From assembly GCF_963583255.1 (NCBI RefSeq), contig NC_084815.1, positions 5,131,724-5,195,723 of the forward strand: DNA of 64,000 nt. Direction: 5' to 3'. Positions within the stretch are counted from its first letter, which is position 1. Every line of letters begins with the position of its first letter. Below are positions 23,176 to 35,263 of this stretch, piece after piece. Source of the stretch: Pyrus communis (taxonomy: Eukaryota > Streptophyta > Magnoliopsida > Rosales > Rosaceae). The notes beneath the pieces are model-generated. The model did no database searches and was not told where the DNA came from. It saw only the letters and a program-made list of their open reading frames with translations. The position numbers and the translations under genes were made by a program.

Positions 23176-25120
23176 AACTGACACTTCGTAATCTACTTTC
23201 AATGTATATACCTTTCACTGCTTTGAGTTCGTTTAGCATCTGATGACATGAAGGATAAATGGATTCCTTTGTTGTAGTACATGATATTGATGGGCGTATC
23301 AGGATTAAGGATTAACAGATTCCTCATTAGTTTGCAAAGTTTTCTCAATGGAATTCTTTTATATTTTTCTTTTATCATGATATCGATTACTTTAAGAAGT
23401 TGCTGTATGTATAAGGGATGATATGTTTATTTTCTGATGATCCCACTGTAATTGTTTCTGATTTCATTATCTTTTATTTGAATGCATTGACTCTGTCTGT
23501 CACTTAATTATCTCTCTCAAACAAAGTAGGGATTAAGTTTGTGAAATATTAGTAAATGTGTCTAATACAGCATGCAGGATTCTTTATCATCGATCAAATT
23601 ATAAATAACCACCTGTTTGCAATAGGTACCCTGAAGAGCCTGGATAAGATCTATTAAAATCCTAATTTACATTCGATAAAGGAAAATCTCTGCTTATTAA
23701 TAAAAATTGTAGATGAATTTGTCGTGCAAGTTCACTGATAACTTGATGATTGATAGGGGCATCACCCTACAGCTCTTTTCTGAAAAGCACTGGAGTTTTC
23801 TTTGTCCACTCGTAACTGCCATCCCAAAATTTGTTTCCCTTGAGGAATTGTTTACCCCTTAAAAAATGTGCTACTGTTTTATATGAACCATAAGCGCCAA
23901 AATGTACTCAAAGTCAGCGTCTTATAATTGATTTCATTAAGCCTTGTACTTTTTTCTTTCACCATCAGTTTATCTGGAGGCAGTTTTGATTGTCGTTAGT
24001 TGCTTCTTTTGCCTCCCTCGGTAACTTATCAAATGCTGATAATAAATCCTAATTTGCAGGCTTACATTAGCTGCTTTCAACTCTTTGACTAGTGAAGAAC
24101 ATGCTGTGATATTTTGATTACTCACTGCTTGACAGTATGATAGCAGATAGCCACTCATTGTAAGTTTGTTTTCTATCTGTACGACTAAAAGATGAATCAT
24201 AGCTCAGGGGATATAGAAATTTAGAGGCTCAATGGGTAGAATGAATGATTCAGTGGACAACCGTACCCTTTTGTTGTTTTGATATCTGATGTATTCCCGT
24301 TGGCTGATAAGCACGGGGAATCCTTGTAGATTGTACCTTTGTATCCGGAGGATTAATGGTATAGTTGTTAGTTTGTATTGGAAGTGAGTTAATCGTGTTT
24401 GTGGTATGTCATCTTATGTTTTAAGGTCCTGTTATGTTGTTAGTTTCTCTCGAAAGGCAGCAAGAATATCTTTGTTGTTCACTGTATGCAGAATGCTTGA
24501 TTCTAGGGTCTAGTCACAGAAGAATAATCTTTTATTGTCGGTCTGTCTGTCTAAAACCTTACATCGCACATAACAAATTTCGTAAGTGAAAAAAGTGACA
24601 GCTGAACCTGCCTTCTGACACTCGTAGTTCATAGTTTACCATAGTCGTGCCAATTCATTCACCACTGCTATCCTTGTTGCCTTATTACTGAATGTTTCAA
24701 CTTTCATTTCTGGGTCCATTGCCAGCAGAATGTTGAAATTTGTATCCATTGCAAATGCATTCTTTTCTTCTTTTGTGCATAACCTCTCCACAACTCTTGG
24801 CCCTGTTATACGATACTAATCACCGGTTGGTGGTGGTATTAAACCATATGTTTATCTATGCCATTACTTTATATAACCGGTTGCACTTAAGATTTTCTCT
24901 TGTAATTAAGAGAAAACTGGGTGCTTGTAATTCCTGGTTGTGGGCAGAAAATATAGCCCCAAAGACTTATATGTGTGTTTGGGCTTGGTGGGGGTTCATG
25001 TAGGCTTTAGTTTTTGTATATATGTTAGGGCTTTTTGAGATGGCTAGATATTTCCAACAAGTTAGGGTTACAGTTTAGGGTTTAGAGTCCGGATGAGCCT
25101 AAACTGACGGATTTATGTGG
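23176..25120. other. Cornichon 3' region and intergenic DNA
   Basis: No supported gene. The first few hundred bases are presumably 3' UTR. The frame at 24740-25003 is hydrophobic and low-complexity with no homologue I recognise. Confidence 0.4.
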
Positions 25121-25264
25121 GAGAGTGATTTCTGCACTCCTCTTTCACCTCTTGCACTCCCATCTTTTTTTCTCTAGCCATTAGATTGAATAAACAAAAG
25201 GCGAAGATGGCATAATTGAAGGAGATGTGCTAGAAATCAAAAGAGAGTGCGAAAATCACTTTCT
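25121..25264. mobile_element. MITE with inverted repeats GAGAGTGATTTCTGCACTC
   Basis: The left end GAGAGTGATTTCTGCACTCC is mirrored at the right end by GAGAGTGCGAAAATCACTTTCTC. The interior (TAGCCATTAGATTGAATAAA) resembles the loop of a common plant MITE. A similar decayed piece (AGAGAGTGATTTTTATATACC to GGAGAGTAATTATAGC) lies at about 51005-51136. No clear target duplication was found. Confidence 0.6.
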
Positions 25265-26484
25265 CTTGTAGCACTGAGTTCTGAAATCGACAAATGGCAT
25301 CAAAATGGGCCCCATATTTTCCTCATCGCCCAAGTGTCCAAACCTCATGAGGTTGCCAGACCAGACATACTGTAGGCAGCTTCACAACAACTTGCCCTTC
25401 TTCGTACAGTCAGTAGAACGCTAATAATGTTTGATTAGGCCCACCTCAAACATCATCAAGCATAATGGGCCCACATTGTCAGTGGGTCCTATCCCTGATG
25501 GGAAAATTTTTAACCGCAGATTTAGATGACCCTACTCCCCTTGGTCCGTGACTTGTAGCATGTTGGGTCCTTTTCAGGCCCTGGGGCTCGACTAGGGTTG
25601 TTTTCCGGTTTTTGGACTGGGCCACCATCATTAAGGCCTATGAAGGATGGTCACTGTCAAGTGGGCCTATCAGTTGGACAATATCTGACCGTCCGATAGA
25701 CCAGCCCCCCTCTGTTGATGAAATTACTCAAATGACCTATTTGGGTAACTGAAAGAAAAGTCTGTGGAGCCTTTGTCTTCCGCTGTCTTTTGCTGTTTGG
25801 GAGAGTAATTTTAACAAGTTGTTTTGCCTGCATCTTCTTCTTCCATGTCGTATGCTTCCCTCTCTGACTTCTGACATAAAATGAACTCACTCTTAGATTC
25901 ACAAGATGCACTCGAAGATTTGTTTGGTTCGTTGTTTTTTCTTGATCCCACAATTTCAAGGTAAAGGAATGACAAATAGTTCTAGAGTTTTGTCGGACAT
26001 GGGAAGAACTTCTGCTCGTAAGCGTTTTGGCTGAAAGCAGTTTCATTAGAAGCATGTCGAAGTTGAAAGTGCTTTGTAAAGAAGCACATTCTCCAAATAG
26101 CATTAGAATGAGGTTTTATAACTTAGAGTCACTCTTAGCTTATTATGTTAAACGCTCTCAAAATTGCTGTCGGAGTTGCTATATAGAGTGTATTAGTAGT
26201 AGTAGTAGTAGTACATGCTTTATTGATGTTGCAATTGCAGTATTAGAATTATAATTAATTTGGCATGAAACGACCTCCTATCCACAACATCTAGGGTTAC
26301 ATTATCCAAACATTAATACTCATATCCTGGCTGTTGCTTTGTTATCACATTCGGTATGGCCCTTTTGATTGTTATGCAGCATTTGCATTGTACCTCTCAT
26401 TGTTCTCCTCTTTGAAAATTTCTTTAAATCTTGCATTTATGTTAAATTCCTAATTGTAAAATTAGTATTACTACAATTAGCAAC
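25265..26484. other. Intergenic region, no gene visible
   Basis: Contains a TAG trinucleotide run (about 26190-26212) and GGGCCC-rich patches (25300-25700). The minus frame at 25657-26103 has Ser/Thr-rich low-information sequence and no family motif. Confidence 0.4.
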
Positions 26485-26630
26485 GAAAAATGATAACCAC
26501 ACACGATTTTTCCCTTTGCATGCCGATGTTAATTTTTGTTCATCGTTTCCGGTTGATTTATTCAATCTGACGGTCATACACTAAAAGGAGTGTGTACGAG
26601 AAGAAAAGTTGTGTGGTTATCATTTCCCTT
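26485..26630. mobile_element. MITE with inverted repeats AAATGATAACCACACA
   Basis: AAAAATGATAACCACACACG at the left is mirrored by AAAGTTGTGTGGTTATCATTTCCC at the right, giving arms of about 20 bases around a 100-base centre. A target duplication is not obvious. Non-coding. Confidence 0.62.
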
Positions 26631-27126
26631 CCTAAAATTCACGGTTATGATTCACCTTGTTTTGTGGTTTGCTTGTGATGGAGACATTTTTACAAATGCT
26701 CCTAGCTAGACAAAGCCTTTTGGATTGGTTTATGAGTTATTTCTTTCAACAACTTGGTGGAAAATGAGCTCTCAGTTGGTCCTCAACTTGTGGTGGTCCC
26801 ACTTGAATTAGACACTTGGTACGTTTCTGTGGCAGACGGGGGCGACCCTCGATGCTTTGCAACTGGATAGTAGGTTTAAGCTAGTTTTATGTTGATTAAC
26901 ATATTATGTTGTTAGATTATTTATTTAAATCACTAACAAGTGGTTTTTCATGTGCTTACCGTTTGAAATGTTAATGACCTTGACTAAAGCACGTTGTGTC
27001 ACGTAATAGCATTGTTCGGCTCATTCCTTGTTACCTGTAAGTCATAGCTTTTTCTGTTAGGTACCCAACTGGCTATCCACAACTAGCACAAAGCTTTAGT
27101 TTTTCCCTTGGAAATGTGCATGAGGG

Positions 27127-27372
27127 TGTTTTCTTCCGGATTGGATCCTATCCGGATTCAAATTGTGGGGATCCTAGGGATCTGCACATCTTAGTCATTC
27201 ATTGTGCATTGTGCGATCATAAATTATTTGACTTTTTTTTATTTAAAATTAAACTTAAATAGTACTTAACGAAAACTGATCGTATGATGTACGATGAAAG
27301 ACTAGAATGTGGAGTTCCCTAAAATTTTCACAAAGTAAATCCAATGAAGAGAAAATCCCCTTCCGTATCTTC
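27127..27372. mobile_element. Short dispersed element, family with a second copy at 54.3 kb
   Basis: Shares blocks in the same order with 54309-54555: GGATCC/GGATTCAAATT near the left, TTTATTTAAAATTAAAC in the centre, then AATAGTACTTAACGAAAACTGA, ATGTACGATGAA, CTAGAATGTG and AATCC..GAAGAG at the right. The ends of each copy are roughly complementary (GGATCC and GGATT versus AATCC). It looks like an old non-autonomous DNA element. Confidence 0.6.
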
Positions 27373-27989
27373 CTCTCAAGTCTAAGTCAGAAAATGCATA
27401 ATATACAGAAATAAATATTGTTTTTAAAATGCGCATTCTATGGGCCATCTTCTCGTGGACTGCACGCAGACGAATGGCCACTGAGACTGAGGTGGACATT
27501 CCCATCTTTCATTTCATATGCAATGTGGCTGCTTTCAATATCTTTTGTGGTCCAAACCCCAAAATTCCTATGCAAACCTTTTGGCAATTTGGTCAACTTC
27601 TACAAATTTGGATTCTCTCTGAATTTTAGTGTCTGAAATCTAAGGATCAAGAAATTCAAACCCTTGATTTGTGAATGAGAAATCAGAATCATTGGTTTGT
27701 TTGAGGTGGGCAAGCAAAATGAGTTAACGCGAACTTTCAGATTTAATTTGAGTGGGCTGAATTGACGAATCATTGGACTACTAACGATGAGATCTAGAGA
27801 GAATTTTTTCCAACGTTTACACCGTATCTGCAAATCAATGTCAACAATCTAATCTTTATTCCAAATAATCCAAATTGTCTCATATTTCTATTTTCTTTTT
27901 AAATAATCTTTATTCCAAACTAGTGTATGCCCACACACATTTTATACTTTGGTTGTTAAAATTGAAGGACAAAGGAAGAAAGTGAAGAG

Positions 27990-30900
27990 AACGTGAGAGT
28001 GAGGAGACCATGATAAAACAAAGACCCCAAAGCAACTTTCGTAGCCAAAGGATCTCACAAACACCATGTGCCATACCCCTATACTTGGCCTCGACATAAG
28101 ACCATGATAACACTTTCTGTTTCTTGCTTCACCAAGTAATTAAATTACCTCCAACGAATGTAAAATACCCAGACGTAGACCATCTGTCAGTCACATCACC
28201 TGCCCAATTAGTATCAGTAAATCCCTCAATCCTCATATGCCCATGGTGCTTATACAAAATTCCTTTTCCCGGGGCAGACTTTAAATACGCCAAAATTCTC
28301 ATCTCTGCCGCCATATGATCCACACTCGGTGAGTGCATAAACTGACTAACCACACTCACTGCATAAGCAATATTCAGACAAGTGTGAGACAAATAAATTA
28401 GTCTCCCTACCAGTCTCTAATATCGACCTTTGTTAACTGGTTTCTGATCGAGATAAATTCCCAAATAATGCTTCTCTATAATAGGAGTATCCACATGTTT
28501 TACATCCAAGCATGCATGTCTCCTTTAATAAATCTAGAACATATTTTCGTTCAGACAAGAATATACCTCTAGACAAACGAGCTACTTCTACTCCAAGGAA
28601 ATATTTTAAATCTCCCAAACTCTTTATCTCAAATTCGGCAGCAAGGCTGTGTTTTAGTTTCACCATCTCTTCTGAATCGTCACTTGTTATTATCATGTCA
28701 TCCACATAAATAATTAACGTTGTCACCTTACCACTTCTCCGTTTTACAAACAACGTATGGTCGAAGTGACTTTGGTAATATCCAATCCTCCTTATAACTT
28801 GAGTAAATCTACCAAACCACGCACGTGGTGATTGCTTCAACCCATAAAGTGACTTGCAACCTACATACTCCAATTTTCCCTCCGGCATTATACCCCATAG
28901 GAAAATCCATAAATACTTCTTCTTCTAAATGCCCATGAAGAAAAACATTTTTTTACATCAAACTGTTTCAGTGACCAATTTAAATTTGTAGCTAAAGAAA
29001 TAAGAACACGTACCGTATTCATCTTGGCTACTGGTTAAAAAGGTTCCTGGTAATCAACACTATACATTTGAGTATAACCTTTTGCTACTAACCTTGCTTT
29101 GTACCCGTCTATTGATCCATCGACCTTGTACTTAATTGTAAAGGCCCATCTACACCTAACTAGTTTTTTTCCCTTTGGCAGTTCCATTACCTCCCACGTA
29201 TCATTTTTATGTAGTGCCATAATTTCTTCATCCATTGCAGTAGCCCATTTAGGATCTTTCAAGGCCTTCTCAATTCGGGTTGGTACTTAGATTGCTTTCA
29301 CATTATTCACCCATGCTTGACGTTCCGGTGCAAGATTTTTGCATGACACATAATTTGCTATTGGATACCTCACTTTTCCTTCGGGAGAATACCTGTCAGG
29401 AGGAACACCACGATTTTGCCTTGGCGGCAACTTATATGTACCCATAACATTATTGAGATTAGTTACTCGAGCATCGGTGGTACTTACCTCAGGGGTATTT
29501 AGAGAACACACATTGGGTGGCACCATTGAGCTCGAGAGAGATGGGGTTGTAGGTTCGGCAGTAGCTAGTGGCTGGACTGTTCCAAATTCTTCGGCAGATC
29601 CTTACCGATCTGCTGTGTCTATCTTAGCAAGTAGCAGCTGAAACTCTATCACATACTCGACAGTTTCTTGCTGAGACCCATTAATCTCATTTTCGGCAGT
29701 TTCTTGTCGAGACCCAGGTATCTCATTCTCAGTGGTTTCTTGCCAAAACCAATTGTCTAATATTTCCAACCATCGAAGATCATCCTGATCCCTATTAGTG
29801 CTCTCCTCTTGGGGATCTGAAGGTGATGGGAATGAAGAATAAAAATACTCGGATTCGAAAAAGGTAACATCCATAGTCACATACATATGGCGAATGTCAG
29901 GGTGATAACATTTATACCCTTTCTGTTAGGAAGCAAATCTAACAAAGACAAATTGAAGAGCACATGGATCTAATTTGCTACGATGAATCTTGTGAGTCTG
30001 AACATACGCTACACACCCAAACACACAAGGAGTGAGGGTGTTGGTGGATACTATAGGAACATGTTCTGTCAATACTTGAAGAGCTGTACGGAAGTCCACA
30101 ACTCGAGATGGCACACAGTTAATCACATACATAGTATAGGTAACGATTTTTGGCCAAAACCATTTAGGCACGGATGCACCAATAAGCAAGGCATGAGCAG
30201 TTTCTAAGATATGACGATTCTTTCTCTCAGCCACTCCATTTTGTTGTGTAGTATGAGGGCAAGTAGTTTCATGGAGAATTCCTTAATCTTGAAGAAAACT
30301 AGACAATTTAAAACTAACATATTCACCTTCATTATCAGAGCGGAGAACTTTAATAACAAAAGAATATTGTGTTGTAACCATTTGAGAGAAAGACCTAAAC
30401 AACATACTAACATCACTTTTATTCTTCATCACATATATCTAAGTCATACGGGTGTTATCATCAATGAAAGTAATGAACCTTTTAATTCTAGAAAGAGTAC
30501 TAACAGGAGAAGGACCCCAAACATCAGAGTGCACAAGATTAAACGAAAACAATCTTTTATTCATACTAGGAGGAAACGAAGCGCAATGACTCTTCGCGAG
30601 AATACATACTTCACAATGTAAGTCTGATTCTTTTATTTCATGAAAGAAACTAGGCAACATACGATGCAATAACCAAACTTCTTGTAAATTATTGGTACGA
30701 GATGCTCGAACTGCATTAGCTCTGCCAGGAGCGATGTCATCCACATAATATAACCCCACTTTCTTAGTGCTACGCCCAATTGTTTCATTGGTCTGAATAT
30801 CCTGAAGTAAACAAAATAGTGGATACGTGAGTACAACATAATCTAATTGCTCAGTAACTTGAGGAATAGATAACAAATTATGAGACAATGATGGAACAAG

Positions 30901-31003
30901 CAAGCAATGATGGAGGGAGAGGACCGGTGTGAGGTCCACAATGCCGGCCCCAAAAATAGGTGCAGTGGTGCCATTTGCCATTGTTATACACTTCTGAGGA
31001 GTC
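27990..31003 (-). pseudogene. Ty1/Copia polyprotein, 3' part (pol), split by a Gypsy insertion
   Basis: Minus-strand remnants run in element order from right to left. GAG-pre-integrase lies at 30439-30981 (LHCEVCILAKSHCASFPPS, FNLVHSDVWGP). Integrase follows at 29926-30234 (MAERKNRHILETAHALL, PKWFWPKIVTYTMYVIN). The start of the reverse transcriptase is at 29035-29262 (MKDPKWATAMDEEI, KLVRCRWAFTIKYKVDGSI), and its catalytic part at 28433-28888 (KSLYGLKQSPRAWF, LIIYVDDMIITSDD). RNase H is at 27990-28392 (FTDTNWAGD, SYVEAKYRGMAHGVCEILWLRKLL). Frameshifts and stops separate them. The 3' end is truncated near 27990; no 3' LTR is visible. The reading frame at the right edge continues at 43160 across the Gypsy insertion. 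Confidence 0.92.
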
Positions 31004-31008
31004 GTTGT
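31004..31008. other. Target-site duplication GTTGT, left copy
   Basis: GTTGT directly precedes the LTR at 31009 and recurs at 43155-43159 just after the other LTR. A 5-bp duplication is what LTR retrotransposon integration makes. Confidence 0.9.
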
Positions 31009-31651
31009 TGTCGATGCAAATTTCCGCCATCTTCAGTCTTGACGAAAATGCACTTGCAAAACAATTAACACATTTGATCAAGGACCTAAACCTCATGAGC
31101 CCCCCCAGGTTAGGGGGGTAGGCCAATGGATCTCTGATGCCTAAGTCAGTTTCTCTGAGAGAGTAAAGTGTTTAGGTTTTTTTAGGGTAGTAAAAGCTTT
31201 TGAAATTTGGAAGAATATGGGGTATTTATAAGGATAGGGCCGGCCATAGTGTTAGGGTTTTACCTTACACATGACGGCATCCTATTGGCCAATGTTTATG
31301 GATAAATATTCTCAAGATATTAAATAGAAAATAATATCTTGAGATAATAGAGTAATTATCCCTAATTGGTTTAAATTGGGATTACTTACTTTATTGGAGT
31401 CAATATTCAATTGGGAATGTATTAAAAATAGGATTTGGGTAATTAATCTTTATCTTTAATGCTTTGACTTTTCCTTGTCAAGGGTAGGTGAGCTGTGGGC
31501 AGTCGTATTCAGCTGTTGAGACTTTCAGGGGTGTGAGCTAGGTGTGGGAGCATCTGAGAAGCCTGCCTATTTAATGAGGGTAATTTTGTCTTTCTTGAGT
31601 AAAAGTCCACATGTCGTCTCTATAATTTTTGGGATTATTTTAGGCTCCACA
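31009..31651 (-). repeat. 3' LTR of the Tat-type Gypsy element
   Basis: This 643-bp repeat matches 42511-43154 over its whole length with scattered differences. In element orientation it starts TGTGGAGCC and ends CATCGACA. A TATA box (CCTTATAAATACCCC on the minus strand, about 31212-31226) is present in both copies. The frame 30878-31126 crosses this junction and is not a gene. Confidence 0.93.
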
Positions 31652-32629
31652 AATGCTCCTACACCTGGTGGGCTGCACGTAGGAAAATGGCAGTTGGTGT
31701 AGAAATCCCAAGCTGTGTAGGCTTGTAGAGTTGTTTCTCAATTTGAACTTGATCTTCTTTCTTAATTTAAAGATAAACCTCTTCTAGGAAAAGGAAACCA
31801 ATTGCCCCCAATACCTATTTAATTTTGCCTTAAGCAGGGGATTAAATAAATTTGGAGAACAATCTTCATCTAACAAGGAAGAGAGAAGCCAAAAGAAAAT
31901 TTTCTTCCCTCCCCTAGCTTTTTTCTTCTCTTGCCCTTGTAAAGAGTCATCTCTTGTTGTTGTTCTTCTTCCCCGTGTCGCACTAAGGTAAGAAAAATTT
32001 GAATTTTCTTCTTCTTGAATTTTTTGGGAATCTTAAGACTTGAAAAATTGGCTTAGTAGGGGCTGAGGTTGTGTGAAACACGTGGTAGGGGTGCCGCAGT
32101 GCAGTTAGTGCGCATGGTGGTGCGGAGCGGGAATCGGCTAGCAAGGGCCAAGTGAACGGCTCGACTCGGCTCGGGCCGAGATGGCTAGGCACTGAGGCGC
32201 AGGGAGGTCGGCTTGGGCCGGGCTCTCGGGGTTGCTGGGCACGGGCTCGTGCAGGCGTGAAGTGAGAGAGTGGGAGAGACCAGCATGGGCCGGCTCTCGG
32301 GTCTTAGTGGCGTAGGCCGATAGGCCTAGGCCTCACTGGAGCTGAGAATAGAGGGAGAGAGGCACGGGGCGTTCGCCTCTTCGTTGACGAATTGGGCCGT
32401 GGGCCATTGGGCCCCTTTGGAGCGTTAGGCGTGCGAAGGGGAAAAGAGGGAGGCACGGGCCTCCTCTCGTGTTGGGCTTAGCGACGCGGACCGCGTGTTG
32501 GAGAATAGAGAGCTGGGCCGTGCAACCTGGTGCTGGGCTCTGCGGTTCTTTGTTTTTTTGTTTTTTTTGTTTTTATTTTTGAGTTGCCTTCTAAATATTT
32601 TCTTTCATACTTTTTGCAGAGATTTTGAG

Positions 32630-34769
32630 ATGTCTTCCTCCGATCGCAAAAATGACAAGTATCATCCACCTTTGTACCGTTAAGGTGGTTTTTCCAGTAA
32701 GGTGGGCTATTTCAAGGCTGCGCATGGCAAGATCAATTCCAACGAGCTATTTCAGGATTTTCTTGAGGCGTAAAAGCATACAATTTCGTCAGGGGTTCGC
32801 ATCAAACGAGTGAAGAATGATAGCAGCTATGAACCGTGTGACGAGGGTGCCACTGCTAGGAAGAGGGCTATCAAATTCCATTCGTATTACTTCGTGTTAA
32901 GATTTACTTTTCCCATGCTGTGTTTTTTCCAGGAGGTAGTCTGTTTCATGAAATGCACACCTGCTCAGTGCTATTCGAATGTAATTCGTGCGATAGTGAG
33001 GTTCTTCAACTTGAGCAAGTTTTTTTATCTTCGTTTGACCATAAATGAGTTCTAATACGTCTTTGACATCGGCCATAAGGAAGGCATGGGGCAGCTGAGA
33101 TCTCATCATAGGTTTCTTGATGCTCCCTGCAAAGGTGATCATGAGTGAGAGAGGGGCATCTTGGAGGTAAGTGGAGATTGAGAGTTTACCTCCTCTCCTG
33201 AGCTGCGTGTTCTGACAGTCCTTCTTAGTGGTAAATGAACTGCTTTATTCTTGGCCTGCTTGAATTTTTGTTGAGCTGCTCCATGACTTCAATTTACTGA
33301 TCGTCTTTCTTACTTTGTGTAGATTCGGAGTTTGGCTCAACTCCAAGAACTTCGGTAGATATGAAGAAAATGCACATCGCTTTAGGCATTTCGGTTAAGT
33401 ACAATGAATGGTGCTGGCTGCTTAGTCCTTTTCGTCGGTAGAAAGGTGGGCTGCTTCCGAAGGAAAAGATAAAATGGATAAAGGATGAGGTACTTGCTCG
33501 TCCGATCGTTGCTATAGAGCCTGCTGCCAATGAAGGTGGAAAGAAAAGATTTTCATCACCTGCTTGTGAGCATTCGGTTAAGAAAAAGCCAAGGAATTCT
33601 TTTGCTGCTCTTGGGGGCTCGTCTGCAGCAGAGAAGCTTGCCATCGACCTGACTTCTCCCAAGGGGACAAAAAAGTCCATTGAACCTAAGCTTGTGGAAC
33701 CTGCTGCTCCGAAGGTGGCCACGACCATTGCTGAAAGGGTTGCCCAGTGAAAAGGTTTGATGGTGCCCCTGGTTTCTGGGTTTGTGTCGAAGCGTGCGTC
33801 CAAAGCTAAGTTTAGTTCGGTTTCTGAGAAGCTCGCCACTATGAAGAGCGAGAAGGTGGATTCTTCTACTAAGGTGGCGCTTGGGCCTATTCCTCTTTCT
33901 GTTGCGACTGAGTCGTCTATTAAGAAAGGGACATATGTTCACAAGGGCAATTGTGAGAAATCCACTGAGTCAGAGGCTGAAGAGTTTCCCAAGGTTTATG
34001 CATTGCTGAAGGCTGACCTGCTTAAGGACGTTGATGCATGTACCAAGTTCGTTGATAGTGTCAGGAAAATTGTCATCCTCTCATACCCTTTTGTGAAGCA
34101 TCTTGCCTACTCGATGAGGTCTTACCTGATTGTCATAATGCACAAGACTTTGATCCTAGCAGCTGAGTCTATGCGCGTTGATCAGGATGTTGTCAAGTGT
34201 GCTAAGGAAGCCAAAGTGTGTTGATGGCTTAGCTTAGCTCAGCTGCTGAAAAGATCGAGAAGCTCGAATCTAAACTCGCAGTTTTAAGGGGGTCTGATGT
34301 TTCTACCCCCACTTCTATGCAGCTAGAGACCGCTTATCAAGAGATCGCCTATTCGAAGGCTAAGCTTAGTGTGGCTCAGGCGATGTTAGAAGCTGCAGAG
34401 AATGAAGCTAGTTGTGTTTCTCCGATGGTCAATAACCTTGAGCGTGTCAATTCGGAGCTACGATCTGCTTGTTTTGCCAATGACGAGGAACTTGTCTTCA
34501 TGCATTTTGAAATGTCTCATCTCAAATATGTTGCCAATAAGCTTAAGTCCAAAGAAGTGGTTCTACAAGGTGCACTGTCTGCTAGCGAGAACCTAAAAAA
34601 TGAACTGGATAAGCTGCAGGGTGCTCGTATTAGGCTTGTTGAGGAGAATGTACAACTAAAGAATGAGTTAGCTGGTCATGAAGTGGCATTTGCTTCTTGT
34701 CAGGCCGATTTCTACAAGTTTGAACTTTGTTGGCCTTCGAGCCAGTTTATCAATTTGCTAGAAATTTAA
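32630..34769 (+). pseudogene. Antisense additional ORF of the Gypsy element (coiled-coil, transposase_28-like)
   Basis: A broken plus-strand gene opposite in sense to gag-pol, lying between integrase and the 3' LTR. It starts at MSSSDRKNDKYHPPLYR (32630) and shows a middle domain (KCTPAQCYSNVIRAIVRFFNLSKFF, then FDIGHKEGMGQLRSHHRFLD). A Lys/Ser-rich linker (33480-33960) follows, then a C-terminal helical part (34317-34769) rich in heptads such as ENLKNELDKLQGARIRLVEENVQLKNEL, a coiled coil. The middle domain resembles the 'putative gypsy-type transposon' domain (PF04195, recall) found in antisense extra ORFs of Tat elements. Stops (e.g. 32681, 33749, 34222) and possible introns (donor-like GAGGTAAGTGG near 33166; acceptor TTGTGTAG near 33321) break it. 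Its function is unknown. Confidence 0.72.
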
Positions 34770-35263
34770 TAAATAGCTTTCTTCGTTTTGCTTCTTCTTT
34801 CTATTTAACAATGTTTTTTCCAAAACTTTACCGTATGACAGGTGGCAGGGTGAATTGCTTCAATGAAGTAGTTGATCCCACATCGTCGTTTAGGTTTTAG
34901 TTTCGGTTGCGGGGCTTCAGGAGTTTTGCCTGCTTGAGGCGACTTGCAAAAATTTGTCGTAGGACAGACGGTTGTGTTGGCTACTTCGATGAAGCAGTTG
35001 ATCCCACGTCATCACTTTAGGCTTTAGTCTTGACTTTAATGCTTAAGGAGCTTTACCTGCAAGAGGAAAAATGTGTGAGACTTCTAACTTAGAGAGCCAG
35101 CGACCAAACTCGTTGCCTCCGTAGGAAGCAGACGAGTCTGCGTAGCTACTGTAGTCGTGAATCTGGGCTTTAGTGGCTTCATGAGCTTCGGCGCTTCCGG
35201 GGCATGTTGCGAATTTTTTAACTTATAGAGTTAGTGGCTAGGCACTTTCTTCTCGTAGAAAGT
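34770..35263. other. Gypsy element 3' region between antisense gene and Cassandra insertion
   Basis: Non-coding element DNA with internally repeated phrases (CAGTTGATCCCAC.TC.TC..TTTAGG.TTTAGT at 34868-34905 and 34991-35034). No reading frame is supported. Confidence 0.5.

Noticed and set aside
24740..25003. 87-codon plus-strand frame downstream of cornichon
   Set aside because: Hydrophobic mixed composition, no splice or family support.
33294..33942. Minus-strand frames of 128-181 codons
   Set aside because: They are shadows of the plus-strand antisense gene (Lys/Ser-rich linker).
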